From contig NC_092562.1 of NCBI RefSeq assembly GCF_037975245.1, forward strand, positions 15,744,521 through 15,808,520: 64,000 nt of DNA, read 5' to 3'. The notes beneath the pieces are model-generated. The model was not told the DNA's origin and did no database searches. It worked only from the letters and a program-made list of their open reading frames with translations. Every line of letters starts with the position of its first letter. The stretch's first letter is position 1. This DNA comes from Apostichopus japonicus (taxonomy: Eukaryota; Echinodermata; Holothuroidea; Aspidochirotida; Stichopodidae). A program made the position numbers and the translations under genes. This document shows positions 24,131 through 36,310 of this stretch, one piece after another.

Positions 24131-26040
24131 GCAAATACTCTTTAATCTAAGCATCTTGTTTACATTCTCATCACCGGTACCTTTAATTTCATCACTCTGT
24201 CACATTGCAACTGTGAAACTGTGATAATAGAATCAAAGAACACATATATGACACATCTCATATATCCACAAAAGAACCAAGCAGAGAGATACAAAATTGT
24301 CTGATTTGGAGATCATAATAGAGAAGAGTTTTATCTTGCTGTTTATTGAAATGTTTGTAAACATGTCATTATTTCTGCTTTAGCTATGACTCTGTAACTT
24401 TAACTCTGCTAATCTTTTTCTAAGAAGTTGTGACTTACCATGACTCATATGTATGTACCGTACTGATATGCTCAGGAAGAAGAAAGAATGAAACAGAAAC
24501 ACTGTTTCAGCCAGAGAAGGATAAACTTAATGGGCAAAAGGTTAGCAACTTCTGCGAATTAAACCAATGGCAAAAGTGCCATTGATGCCCCTGCCTCTTG
24601 CCATAATGCCCTTCAGAATCATCCCTTAACAGATGTTGACAAATACCATGCCCCACCCCCCACCCTTTTATGAAGTTGGTCTAGGTGCCCTTGTAATATT
24701 ACCAAAGTAAATCAGGCCTGAAAAATGGCCCTGACCTCCAGCGATATTTTCTTGCCAGAAATTTACAGCAATTTTTAAGTAGTTTCGGGGAATGTAAATT
24801 TCAAAATCGACGCAGAGTTTTATGTACGATCTCATGAATACGAACGTCCATAAGTTTAGCGTAATTTTCAAATATAGATTAATTATTCATACACATTACA
24901 AACAAGTTTGAAATGAGTGAATTAGATATGAGTGTTGGAGAATATGGCTGTTAAACACTGATCGAATCTTGATCATGAATGACCATTATTTGAACTTTTA
25001 GCATATTTGGAACAATGTACCGATGACCTTTACTTTGAGTTATCGTAGAAGTGCGGTAAAAGCTAAGCCCACAACGTTTAAACTGCTAGATGTATTATAA
25101 TACTTCTGTCTAAACTGCCAACCTTTACCTCCTCCCTAGCTGGAGTCCCCATCTGTTGTACACAGCTTGTTTGTTTAATTGCTATCAGCTTTGAGGCAAA
25201 TCAACAAGATTATACACAAACAGTTCAAAAATTTATATCCTGTCCGTCAGAAAATTTTCTGCCAGACTTTCTTTTATAAAATCTGAACCGCACAACCGTA
25301 AAGTTTCTATTTGTGATGATTACCCAAAATTTCATTCCGCGAAAGCCCCGTTTCTGGTTGTTTACGTTGACAAAAATCTGGTGATTTAAATTGCCTTCCA
25401 TCTCTGGATGACTTTGACCATCCTAGCTGCGATGATGAGTTATGACTTGTTTTACTTTGATTGCTGACAATCTGGAGCTGTTTACCCATACATGGCTGAA
25501 TGGAGTTTAAAGTAATATGTTTCCACTGACAGATACGTCTTATCAAATTTCAGGGGTCTTTGCGTACTTGTGGTTCCTCGAGAGTCTTGTAGATTGCAAA
25601 GAATTATGGAAGTAATCGTGAAAAGTAGATTTTTGTGGAGGGCATCGGCATTAGGATTCATACAACACAGGAGAGGTCTTGAGAGGTTGGAATATATTAG
25701 AATTTACCTCATCATATTGAACATACCAAACAATCTCTACTACAGAATATTAACGAATTCATAACTATTAAAAACGAAAACATTAAAACTTCCAGGCGCT
25801 TTTGGTTATGTGAAGTTATTATAGAATTGCTCAAGTCTAGCATTAGGTAGAGACACATAAGAAGCATGCAGGCCATAATCGCATTGCTGGCTTAAAAATC
25901 TGAGATTGCAACTGAAGTTTGATATAACTCTTTTGCTAAGGCAGAATTTCCCCCAAATGGAAGAAAGTTTGTTCTTTCCAATACATGCAGGCCCCCCCCC
26001 CATTTGTATGGGACAGTGGTAGTTCATACATACATACACA

Positions 26041-26287
26041 CATATGTGTGTATGTATGTATTTTAGATCCTCCTGCTAGCAGGAACTCGCAAAGAAGCCA
26101 TCATTAGCATATCAAAGCCGCAAGCTGACCCAAGTCAGTCTCTTACATTCATATTTAACGTCCATGATTATGAATTGTCAATTGTCAACAACTCTGTAAA
26201 TGGACTACCTACATTAATCTTGGAGTGACTCGAACTCGGGACCTTATGATTGAAAGGCACCGGCGTTAACCACTGAGCTAACACTCC
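26041..26287 (-). mobile_element. Full-length tRNA-derived SINE
   Basis: On the minus strand it opens GGAGTGTTAGCTCAGTGGTT, a tRNA-like head with A box (26263-26280) and B box GAGTTCGAGTC (26227-26237), the internal RNA polymerase III promoter. A tRNA-unrelated body follows, ending AGGAGGATCTAAAATACATACATAC, so its tail is a CATA repeat. The body matches the second copy at 1914-2122. The head is too degenerate in its anticodon arm to be a working tRNA. Confidence 0.85.
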
Positions 26288-27527
26288 ACATATATATATG
26301 TACATACCTACATACATACATACGTAGTACACGCATACATACACACATACATTTGGATATATTCACTGGCTGTCACTTTCCAGAGTGTTCTTCATGTTTC
26401 GCATCAAATGGTTCTTTTAATGCCAAGCTCCAACACTTTTCATGTAAACACCGGTGTGATGTTACACACATTTATTGCTGATACCTGCTATCAGTGCCTG
26501 CCACTCTGATGAGACATGATTGATCAAATCTTCTTCTATGTTTACAAACCAAGCTAAAAATAAAACTAAGAATTTCATCAATGTAAAAAGAAATTGGGTA
26601 TCGGAATGAAACCATGTCACAAAGAGGAAATGGAATGAGTTGGGATTTTTGTGCCTGGAGTCTTCAGTGTTTAAACTGTATATACTTGGCAGTAGAAACA
26701 ATACTGAGTCAATATTAATTAAGTGATATCAATTTTATAGCAGAGGTGTGTGAGAGAACACTTGAATATTAAAATGCGGAATTTGCAAAATGTGGAGAGA
26801 AGCAAGTGATATACACTTAACATTCTGGAGTAGTTGCCTTTATCACCCCCCCCCCCTCCCTCCCTCTTCCCACCATATGTAATAGAGACACAAAATTTGC
26901 TTCAAAGTTCAATAAGCAATTAGGCACACCATCCATTGCATTTTGTCTCACTGAGAGATTTAATTGTCTATAATATTAAATATACTCTTGAATATTTGGG
27001 AAAGATGTGGAGAGTAAGAACATTCAGGAAATTAATTTTGACAACATTTAGCTTTGAGAAGGTTAAATTTGTGACCAATACTGCTACACTTTAAATCAAC
27101 ATGTCATCTTTCAAAAAGTGGAAGTCATGCTTAATTAAACCACTCAGCAGAAGCATAGTTGTATTATAAAGCTTCTTGTCATTTGTTACCAATCGACCTC
27201 GCCTTGATTTGCTAGATTAATGAAAAAAAAAACAAAAAAACAATTATGACATTAAGTAAATTCAGTCCTTTTTCAATCAAATATTTTTCCGATTGTTAAA
27301 ATGAAATTTTTTTCTGTTCTGTGAAATCATGTTCATCTATATTAGATAGACATGGATTTTTTTCACTTTAAATTCTTGTGATCAAAGAGCTATCTTATTA
27401 ATCACACAGTCTGGAACAGCAGTGTCAGGTTTTAGAAAAGAGTGGCGAGTGTGGCCCGGGGGTTGTTGAAGCAGATTCCAGTATTGAGGGATCTGAGTCT
27501 CATTAGCAGGAAAATTTGAAATTATAA

Positions 27528-27690
27528 AATTTAAATGGTGCATTCTGAGTATATTTGAACAATAAATTAGGTCCTTAATAAGGTCTGAATGTAAGATTTT
27601 GCTACTTTTTATCTTGCTTGAGGTCAGAAAGGGGGACCTTCACTCCCCACCCTCCCCCACCTATCCTTCGGATCCTTGTCTGAACAAAAC
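27528..27690 (+). repeat. Dispersed repeat, copy b
   Basis: Aligns with 21963-22115 through AAATGGTGCATTCTGAG and CAATAAATTAGGTCC, then a C-rich end. Unclassified. Confidence 0.5.
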
Positions 27691-30135
27691 AGCAAACATG
27701 GAAGTTCGGCTTTATAGGTAAATCAAACAATTTTTCCCTCTCTGTTCCCTATTTTTGAACAGCAGTTTAATAACCCTTCTATCTATCAAACAGCAAAACA
27801 TTTATAATGTTCATGAGGCATGCAAAAATTTAAATTTCAAAACCAAATTACATTTTATCCTCACAGAAGATGCCTGTTTATTCCAACCAGTCAAATATGG
27901 TGTCCAATGTAAGCACACACACTCAAAAAAAAACACACATTAAAATGTAACTATTATTTGGATAAATGTACATATTCAGGTAAAGAATTAATATGAAAAG
28001 ATGATAACTTGGTGTGTATTATGTCTTTGAAGTCCTGTTTCCAACAGTAACCTTGAATTTAGACTTTTTGTTATATATGAGGGGTTAAAAGTTCTGTTAT
28101 GACCTTCAACCTATTTGTATTTTTGTAAAGTATAGGAATTTAAGGCACCTGTTTCAAGTTCTCTATCAGTATTGCTATATCTGTAGTGCAAGTTGATTGA
28201 TCAAGACTTGTTATTGTTGAACTATTGTGGCTATTCATGCATAAAAATGCAATTTAGATAATTCAATTTAATGGCAGCTAAGAAAAACATCCTCTCACTC
28301 TCCCATCTGGTTTTGTGAAATTGGAATTTTTTTATGGAAAAAAGGATTTGTTTGGTCATGAGATTTTTCTATATTTTGAAATAGATGTTAGTTAATTTTA
28401 GATTAGAAGATTCACTTCTTGATATGATATAAAGTGACCAAACCTTGAGATGTATTGACTTTGGGTCAGCCAGTTTTGAAAACCATACATAAAAATGCCA
28501 ATTCTTAGAAGGATTACAGATTTATAAGTTTGAAAAATATGGCAGATGGTGACTCCAGTGACAAGAGAGGTCATGCAACAGATAGGGTTTACTTTTAGTT
28601 TTGTTAATCAGTTAATAGCTTATATGACCTGCATGAACAGAATTGCAATACTTTGAAGTGTGTTAGGGGCATAGGAAAGTTGGTGTGTGATATGGTTGCA
28701 GGACCGGTATGTGGTGAGGAGGGGCGGGGTAAAGGGTTGGGAAGTTGAAAAAGTGATGTATAAAATAAAACATAAAGGTAAGGTATACAGTACAGCAGTG
28801 GAATAATGTATCTGGCAATTCAAGAGAAAATGCTGTGCAAAAATGGCCAAATTGCTGTACAATATGTACAAAGGTGTTACCAAATTATTAAACTTGCTGG
28901 TCTTAAATATTTAATCATTTCATTACAATAAAAATAAATCATGGTCCTCAAACTTCAAATCTTAACTATTCTCTGTTACAGTTTAAAAATTGTAATCCAA
29001 GTCAGATGTCATAATTAACATATTTACAAGGGCATGTGACTAATTGCAGAGAGATTTTGTTTCAGACCTTTGTTAACCAAACTGCAGGTCATGGCGACCT
29101 CAAAATATGCTAATTAACGGTTGTAGCTTAAAACAGCGAGGTTTGGAATAACGGTTTGCCCAATCGCAAAAAGGCTGCTTGAAACCCATACCTGAAATTG
29201 TAAAGTTTCATTCTGTCTAGGTTCTTCAAATTGACAGTCCTCGACAGAGGTAGATAGACAGGGAAGTGGGGTTGCTCCGGGAGGGGGGGGGGGTGGTTGT
29301 AGACAATAACCGACCATGATAGGAATAAAGTGTTATGATTTGAAACAAAGGATTTATCTTCCTCTGTAGGCTAAGGAGGTACAGATGAACAAGGAAATAC
29401 TCTAGGACTACTTCCTCTACAAAATTGTCCAAGACTTAAGGGTTGAATAAACTCAGATCAAATCTTAAATCTAGCAAACACAGGCTACTTTTTCTCAAAG
29501 CAATTAGTTCAGTCTCATTGAGATTTGCATTTAAATATTTAATTGCTAACGTATTACTCGGGATCATTATCCTGAATGTGGTTAGAATGATACATCCCGT
29601 AACTCTTACGACGTCAGTTGCCACTCTAGGTTCACTATTGTATTGGCTTCCATGATAATTGCCAATTCGTTTAACCCACCTAGAGACCCTCCCAGAAATG
29701 ACAACAGGAAAGGAGCATTGTACCTCTGTTTCGCCTGTAATAATATGAATTCTGTATAAAGCTACCTCAGCCACGAATGTTACTGCAGTAGATTGAGAAT
29801 GACAGGAGGATGGGGTAGATCCATCAGGATTTGAAATGCATCTTAAGTAATGATCGATTGATAACTATTTATTTGCCTTTAAATGCTAAAGGAGGAAAGA
29901 TGACAAATTTCAACTCACTGACTGGTTGCTTGGTGATGTAGAAGTTATCGGTACAGGAAAAAGGGGTAGTTTTCCTCTTGAAACCTGTTTTAAAATGTTA
30001 GACATGTGGTTGTCATGGAAACTCATCGAAAAGGAATTTACAAGACTTTGGGAATAGTCCTGAAAATTTTTAACAGGGTGCCAGTAGTCATAAAGCTTTG
30101 TTTGCCAAGCCATGTCAAATGATGTATAAATAACT

Positions 30136-30503
30136 TTAAAGGGTGTGAAGACTTGCGCAAATAGAAACGTCTAATGCCGGTAATCTGACCTAGCTTCGAA
30201 TGAGGTGTAACAGAAGTGTTAGACACCACCATCGATCTCAGAAAATACACACACAGCTTGCTACCGTCAGTACTTAGACACTAGTGTACAGTCAGTACAC
30301 ACAGCTGTGGTCAATACCCACAGCACAGTATACAAATGATAAAGCGATGGACATCTCAGGTCCAGCTAAAGATAACAAGGTATCACGTTTTATTACTGTC
30401 TGCATTTTGTAGCGTCAAGAGAGAAACTTCACTTGCAATCAACGGAAAGTTAACTTTTTTAACTGGCGGCACGCTGTTTGGGGCGAGTCTTCAATGCCTT
30501 TAA
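30136..30503 (-). mobile_element. TTAA-flanked MITE, copy 3
   Basis: About 368 bp, same orientation as copy 1, from TTAAAGGGTGTGAAGACTTG to GAGTCTTCAATGCCTTTAA. TTAA is present at both ends. It ends about 500 bp upstream of the LG domain 1 exon. Confidence 0.75.
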
Positions 30504-31003
30504 AGGAGAATTAAAGCAAACCCATCTAATCACTTGATAAAAATCTATGAGATGTTCAACCACTGACTGCTCTCCTCAAAAGAAAGGAAAACTTAGGTCA
30601 ATTTGGAAGTTTTCTCAGAGTTTATAATTTTCTGTTTTCTTATTGAGATACGAGCAACAACTTTCATAATGTAGAAAAGCAATAAATAAAGAGTTATGAA
30701 CATGGAGAATGCATGAAACATTCACATTTGTGTATTGTGGCATATCACTTTTAGACTTGTCTCAAGTCTTCAGTCGTTCTGCAACCTACAAAATAACTCT
30801 ATTTTTCATGACGATGTCAATCATTTCATAAGCTGATATAGACACTCAGAATTTTTGATATAAATTTGGAAATCACTTCTGTAAATATGCAATTTAAGGA
30901 ATCCATCCAACCATTTTCTACATGTAGGCTTGCTTATTTTCTTACTTTCAAAAAAAAAAATTAAAATAATTTTTCATTTCGATTTCTGTTCTTATTATCA
31001 TAG

Positions 31004-31211
31004 AGATTCAAATAATCTACCCCAGCTTTGAAGGGTACAGCCACATGGCCCTCCCAACGCCGATCGGTGCCTATCACAGCTTTGAAATCAGGGTTGACTT
31101 CAAGCCGACAGATCCAGACGGTTTAATCCTCTTTAGCAGCGAAAGAGCAGTCAAATCTGGTGTCGGGGATTTCTTCTCAGTGGCGTTATCGAAGGGTATC
31201 GTACAATTCAG
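31004..31211 (+). CDS. EGFLAM: Exon 3: first part of laminin G domain 1 (pikachurin-like)
   Basis: A 208-nt exon, entering in phase 1 and leaving in phase 2, between CTTATTATCATAG and GTAAGT. The split codon from exon 2 (G plus AG) gives Glu, so the protein runs from the EGF directly into EIQIIYPSFEGYSHM. The sequence holds the first beta strands of a laminin G (LG) sandwich: YHSFEIRVDFKPTDPDG, LILFSSE and GDFFSVALSKGIVQF. The strand pattern 'F.P...DGLIL.....GDF.S..L' is typical of LG domains of agrin, perlecan and pikachurin, which bind alpha-dystroglycan matriglycan, heparin or calcium. The preceding intron is about 25.5 kb. An open frame continues into the intron to 31357 but has no support beyond the donor. 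Confidence 0.93.
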
Positions 31212-31619
31212 GTAAGTTTACTCCACGATTATGCAAATATCTCGAAAAGACCATTTTTAAACTGCTCTACTTCTTTCGAGAAACCCCAGTGACGCTTATT
31301 GTGTTGGCGACATGGGGTGCCGAACAGTACGTGTGCAGTATTGTGTGTGTTCAGTGAACCAGTAATGGTTGGAATGCATGCAGATGTGTTGACAAAATAA
31401 ATGGTGGAAGTCGTAAAGATATAAACGCCCTAATACCCACATAATCACATATAAAAGCAAATCTGATATCCAGTTAAATCCATCAAAGGTACTTGTTGTC
31501 CATCCAAAGAGCTATGTTTCAATATGTCAGCCATGCACTTATTCAAAGGCTTTTAAAGTGGAAACTATTCAGTACATTTCAAACTTAGCTGCTGAGAAGA
31601 AGGCTGATAACATTAAGTT

Positions 31620-31683
31620 TAGTGTGGTGTAATGTAATGTGTAATGTAATGTGTACAGTAATGTAATGTGGTGTAGTGTAATG
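31620..31683 (+). repeat. GTAAT-type simple repeat
   Basis: Alternating TGTAATG and TGTGTA words, imperfect. Confidence 0.75.
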
Positions 31684-33884
31684 CTTAATTAGGGTTAGGA
31701 TAGCCAACATAAGCTCATTTGAAACCCTACCCATTTTGATGGTAATTGGTCGAACAATGACTTATATCAAACTGTCCCTTTTCAATGAGCATCAGATAAT
31801 TATGAGGCAGGAATGTATTTGTTAAACCCATTCCTGCCAGTTAACATCCAATGGTAAGTGTACCTCAGCATCTGACCACTGAATTAAGTGAAGGCACCCA
31901 CCCCCCCCCCTCACCCTCCCATTCATCACTGCTATGCAGCTACGGTAAACAAAGTTGTTTGGAAATCATTGCAAAAAAACAGACCTCAAACCACTCCCAC
32001 CAACTAGGAATTTGAAATCTACCCAGAAACCACTCCAAAACACTGGTTGTTAAAGAGACACGCTTTTTATGACAACACCACCCAGTTTTTCCTATTAGAT
32101 GGGATTGGTAGGGTGGGATGTTGAAATTGTAGCGGAGTTGCCTAGGCCAAGGTGGGAGGGGGAGGGGTCGAGGGAGTGTGAAAGATTGCATAAAGTCCAG
32201 TATGTGAAAACTATGGCTGGCTAAAAGTTCCTTCACTATTGTGATGATGTAAATGTCCTCCTAAAGGATACACAAATTGTTCATGGACAGCTTTCTTCAA
32301 ACAAACCAGCAGTTACGTTCTGGGGAATTTGTCATCCTCCCCGGAATGAAAGTGTTTGACATGAAACGAGTAAACAAAAGGGAGGTCTTGATTGCTCTTA
32401 GGCGGCAGCAACATGAGATGAAATCCGAGCAGATTGTAAACCCTTGGATACATCTTCAAGTACTGAGATGTTCCATAACGTTGCGTGGGCCACTGAAAGG
32501 AGCTGCAACAGATCGTTGGCGATCTTACACCCACGACTATATATAAAGACAATTCAATCAATCAATTTTAATGGCAGGAGCATTTTGTTGTCAGACCATA
32601 TTACAAAATTCTTTACTATCCTTTTTTCAAGTTTTTCTTCTCCTTTGAAGTAGAGACTTTTACTTAATTTTCAGTTCAATGCTTTATGAGCAAAATCTGC
32701 AAACTTGCAAAATCAAGCAAGCATCAGTAATGTTTCAAAACCAAACCTCCTTGCCCCATACTATATGTTCATCTTCTTTCTCAAAAGAATTGGTAAAATC
32801 AACTTTTATGAAAACCTTTGGCAATTTACCAAGAAATACTAAAGATTTAATGTCAGCGCAGATGCTCTTCAAATTGCTAGGTTGCTAATGGTTACAAAAC
32901 ATTGATAAAAAGATATGATATCCATCTGAATATTCAAAGACAAATCTCAACCTACTGGAATATTCTCGATTATTAAGTAATTTAAACATATCATGAAAGT
33001 GCCGACAATTTTATATCCCATTAATGTGTTCATTGGAAAAATGTTTAAAGTGTTCACCTATCTGTAAAATATATGTTATGGATTGTGGTGACATTTTGGT
33101 AGACAAAACTTACAGGCTTAGTTCCTAGGGACAGTTTCTTTTCTTTAAGAGTTGATTTTGGTACCCATTGCATTTATAATTCAAACCAAAACCCTGGATT
33201 AAAATGGTTTGTGCATATATAGGCTTTCTTTATAGTAAATGAAAAGTTTATGTTTTCCCTTGACATTAGAACAAATCAAAAAAGATTTTTTGCATGGATG
33301 GCAGTTATAGTTTGACTTGGGATGGGGGGGGGGGCTTGCCTCCAATACAGTAGCCATGGTCTTCTTTCTCCCTCCCCTCTCCCAAAATGGTTCCTAGAAA
33401 GTAAGAGAAAGGAATAATATGACCCTGACTTAGTTGACCATCATGTAGATTATCATTGAAAGGTGGGTCAGTCGTGACTTCCTGGGAATTCTTACAAATA
33501 GTCAGTGTCTTTGTAGACAACACCTGGAGTCTCATGACAAACTTTTGATTACAGTTCGAAATTCGAAAGGGGACAATCCGTTCTTCACCCAATTATCGTG
33601 AATATAGCTTCCGGTGGATTTTAATTCAAAGCGAAGTGGTTACCATTTGGTGGTATGACTTCCTTCCTGTAGTGCGACGTATTCGAATTGACCGTTGAGG
33701 TTTTTTCGTTTTAGCGAAGCTCATACTTTATCAACGAACTGCCCTTGTGCTCTTTGTCTGTACTAACGATAAAACCTTTTAGCAATTGCCTGTTTTTGTT
33801 GTCGTTTCAAAGTTGATCTGTCAGTTATATCCATGGTCAATGACAGATGATGAGAAGTGAAATTAGGGACTCTTAATGAGCCCA

Positions 33885-34153
33885 ACCATCCTTTGCGCCT
33901 TCCAGAACAAGTAAAACACAATCCATCTCTTGCTTCTTTAAAATGCTCTCTCAAGACTCATCTGATGAAAACGGTTTAATTAATTGTTCACTGTTGCCCA
34001 TTTTTGCTTGCATGTTTGTCTTGTACTATATTTAACTGATTTTTTGTTTTGCTGTCACACTGTTTGTGTCACTGCACCATGAGCGCCTTTTTTGACGGAT
34101 ACCGGCGCATTATAAATGTCCATTATTATTATTATTTATTATTATTATTATTG
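33885..34153 (+). mobile_element. LINE 3' end, second copy
   Basis: The frame ending at 33978 reads LRLPEQVKHNPSLASLKCSL then KTHLM, the same C-terminal LINE signature as 4085-4345. It is followed by a UTR with CGGCGCATTATAAATG and an ATT-repeat tail (34121-34153). 5'-truncated and non-functional. Confidence 0.72.
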
Positions 34154-35814
34154 AGTGGACTCCATGGAGATGTAAGAGATAATTAGTATGGTAGGCAACA
34201 GAATCACCCCTCCCCCCCAACCGATTTTTCTGTAACAGTTGAAACTTCACGGTCATGTTGAAGTTGCAATAAAGTCTCTAGTAAATTCATATGGAGTGGA
34301 ACAAATGAAAAGTGACCCATTTTGTTTGTAACCAGAATTATTCACTTTAATAGAACAATTATCAAGAAGGTTGTGAAAGGGTCATTGTGATTTAATTGTG
34401 ATTGCATATTAAGACACACCGAACCGTGACTCCATTCTTTCTGTATGTAGTTTACCCCAATCATTCTTGGTTTCCCGCAAGGGAAAACTATGGAGTCACA
34501 GCTCTTAGCGACCTTGCATAATTGTAAGGGGTCTGTCTGCTGATTGCAAAAGTCAACAAAGAGTATTACGCGGATTGCAAAGTCGGTAATTACTATTACG
34601 GTTAGCTTCATCCAAAATGGCAGCATACAGAAACGTTGTATTCAAGCCGAAACCAAAGTGAAGCAATCAGGTCACAGATCCGGAGTCTATGTATAATTAA
34701 TTCTTCAATACTGCCCTCGGTGCGTTCGGGAAACGATTCATACTGTAGTTTTGATTACACACTTAATGGATGACTGAACAGACAGAATATTAGATTTGAT
34801 ATGTTATTGTCCAGTCAAGGGAAAAGAAAAAAACGTTTGTAATGTTTCTATAGATACTAGGCCAGTTTTCATAATATTCTCAAAATATACTAAAATTTCT
34901 GGAAAGCTCCTTTAATGCTACTTTGATGATATGATGACCCCTTCTCAGTGTAGGAGAAAATTTCCATGTTAATCCATCGGTTTAAGGATTCAATTTTTAT
35001 AGCAAATGCCTCAAACTGTGAAATTCTAGGCCAGTGCTTCCTTGCTTCGATCCTTCCTTGAGCACATATTTTTCACAGTATAGCAGTAAATCAGTTTTGA
35101 TAATTACTCCAAAAAAATCACACATGAGCTGCTTACATCTTTTGTGATACAATCTTCGACCACAAGTTAAAAACATTTTTTGTCCACAAGCAGTCTAAAC
35201 CCTGCTGCAAACATGGATTTTATCAATCTGGTTGTGTCCATCCTGAAGTTATTTGTTAAATTTACTGCCTCAATCTTGCTTTTTTGATTGCAAGAGAGTG
35301 GGAACAGTTTACCAAGGGCTCCCATATGCATTGAACAAAGTTTACCAGAATGGTGGAATTTAATTCCCCAATCCTCCATACCTCCTTGAAGCAACTGCTC
35401 TCTCTGCTTGGGAGTGTCAATTTCTGTCCGAAAAGACTGAATATTGGTCAAGATAACGTCTAATCGATCAAGAACTATGATACCCTTCTGTACTCTTTCT
35501 CTTAATGAAGGTTAATTTTCTGATTAATGAGTTTAATCGATTCCAGAAATTTCATCGCTGAGGGAAACTAATGACAACTTTTTACTATTTACTTAGCTGC
35601 TCCTTCTCCTCTCAATTAGCTGTCTTCATCTCTACATAGGCTATGCACTTTTCTATTTATCTAAACTTCATGAGTGGAACTCTTTTAGCACTTGTTAGTA
35701 ATCATTTGTGTTCAAAGAGCAAATCAGAAGGTATTATTTTTGGTTATAAGCCATAGGCAGGCAAGTATAAACCTATGCAGTCAAGTTTGTGTGTGTGTGC
35801 ATTTTTGTAGTGCA

Positions 35815-36310
35815 TTTTTGTAGGCAAAATGTGAAAATCTCAAAAATGGTGCATCTCCAGAACTGTAATATCAAAGGAGTTCATATATGCATGGTAAGAT
35901 AGCCTTAAATGTTGTGTAAAGATTTTACACAATTTGGTGTAGGTCAGAGTTCATTTAAGGTCACCAGGGGTCAAAACTTGAAATCCTTGTAAACATGGTA
36001 TCTCCAGAAAGAAAACTTTATTGGCTCTCATTTTGCATGAGGCTTCCCAATAATGAGTACAAGAACCTTATTGTGTTTGGTGAAGGTCAAAGGTCATTTG
36101 GGATTGTCAAAGATCACACTCTGGAAAACCTTATAAACACAAACCTTGTAAAGAAGATATCCTAGGTCGCATCACATAGCTTGTATCTGGCATGTGGTAA
36201 AGTGAGTATAAGAACCCTTTTATTTTTAGTGGAGGTCAAAGGTCATTTGGTGTTAGCTGAGGTCCAGATGTCAAACTATTGAATGGATCTCATCAGGAAA
36301 ACTATTACAA
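35815..36310 (+). repeat. Divergent tandem repeat, ~146-bp period, with nuclear-receptor-like DR1 motifs
   Basis: Three or so units share GGTATCTCCAGAA, AGTATAAGAACC/AGTACAAGAACC and GAAGGTCAAAGGTCATTTGG. AGGTCAAAGGTCA occurs at 36084-36096 and 36233-36245, with a degenerate AGGTCAGAGTTCA at 35941-35953, giving spacings of 143 and 149 bp. The direct repeat of AGGTCA with one base between is the DR1 element bound by RXR/HNF4-type nuclear receptors. Confidence 0.75.

Larger units (their letters stand above)
5477..31003 (+). other. Intron 2 (about 25.5 kb), repeat-rich
   Basis: The intron separates the first EGF from LG domain 1. No additional exon is needed, because the flanking exons join in phase 1 with Glu at the junction. 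It contains minisatellites, the long polypyrimidine tract at 7887-8372, copies of the TTAA-flanked MITE, hAT MITEs, SINEs and simple repeats, listed separately. Stretches between these, such as 8440-9690, 10010-11450, 18780-20990, 22300-23990 and 28000-29900, show no recognisable feature. Around 20400-20890 and 22980-23290 the sequence is less AT-rich and free of simple repeats; these are candidates for conserved non-coding sequence, which I cannot test. Confidence 0.8.

Noticed and set aside
29436-29774. 112-residue minus-strand open frame
   Set aside because: No recognisable domain, overlapped by an open frame on the other strand, no splice or promoter context.
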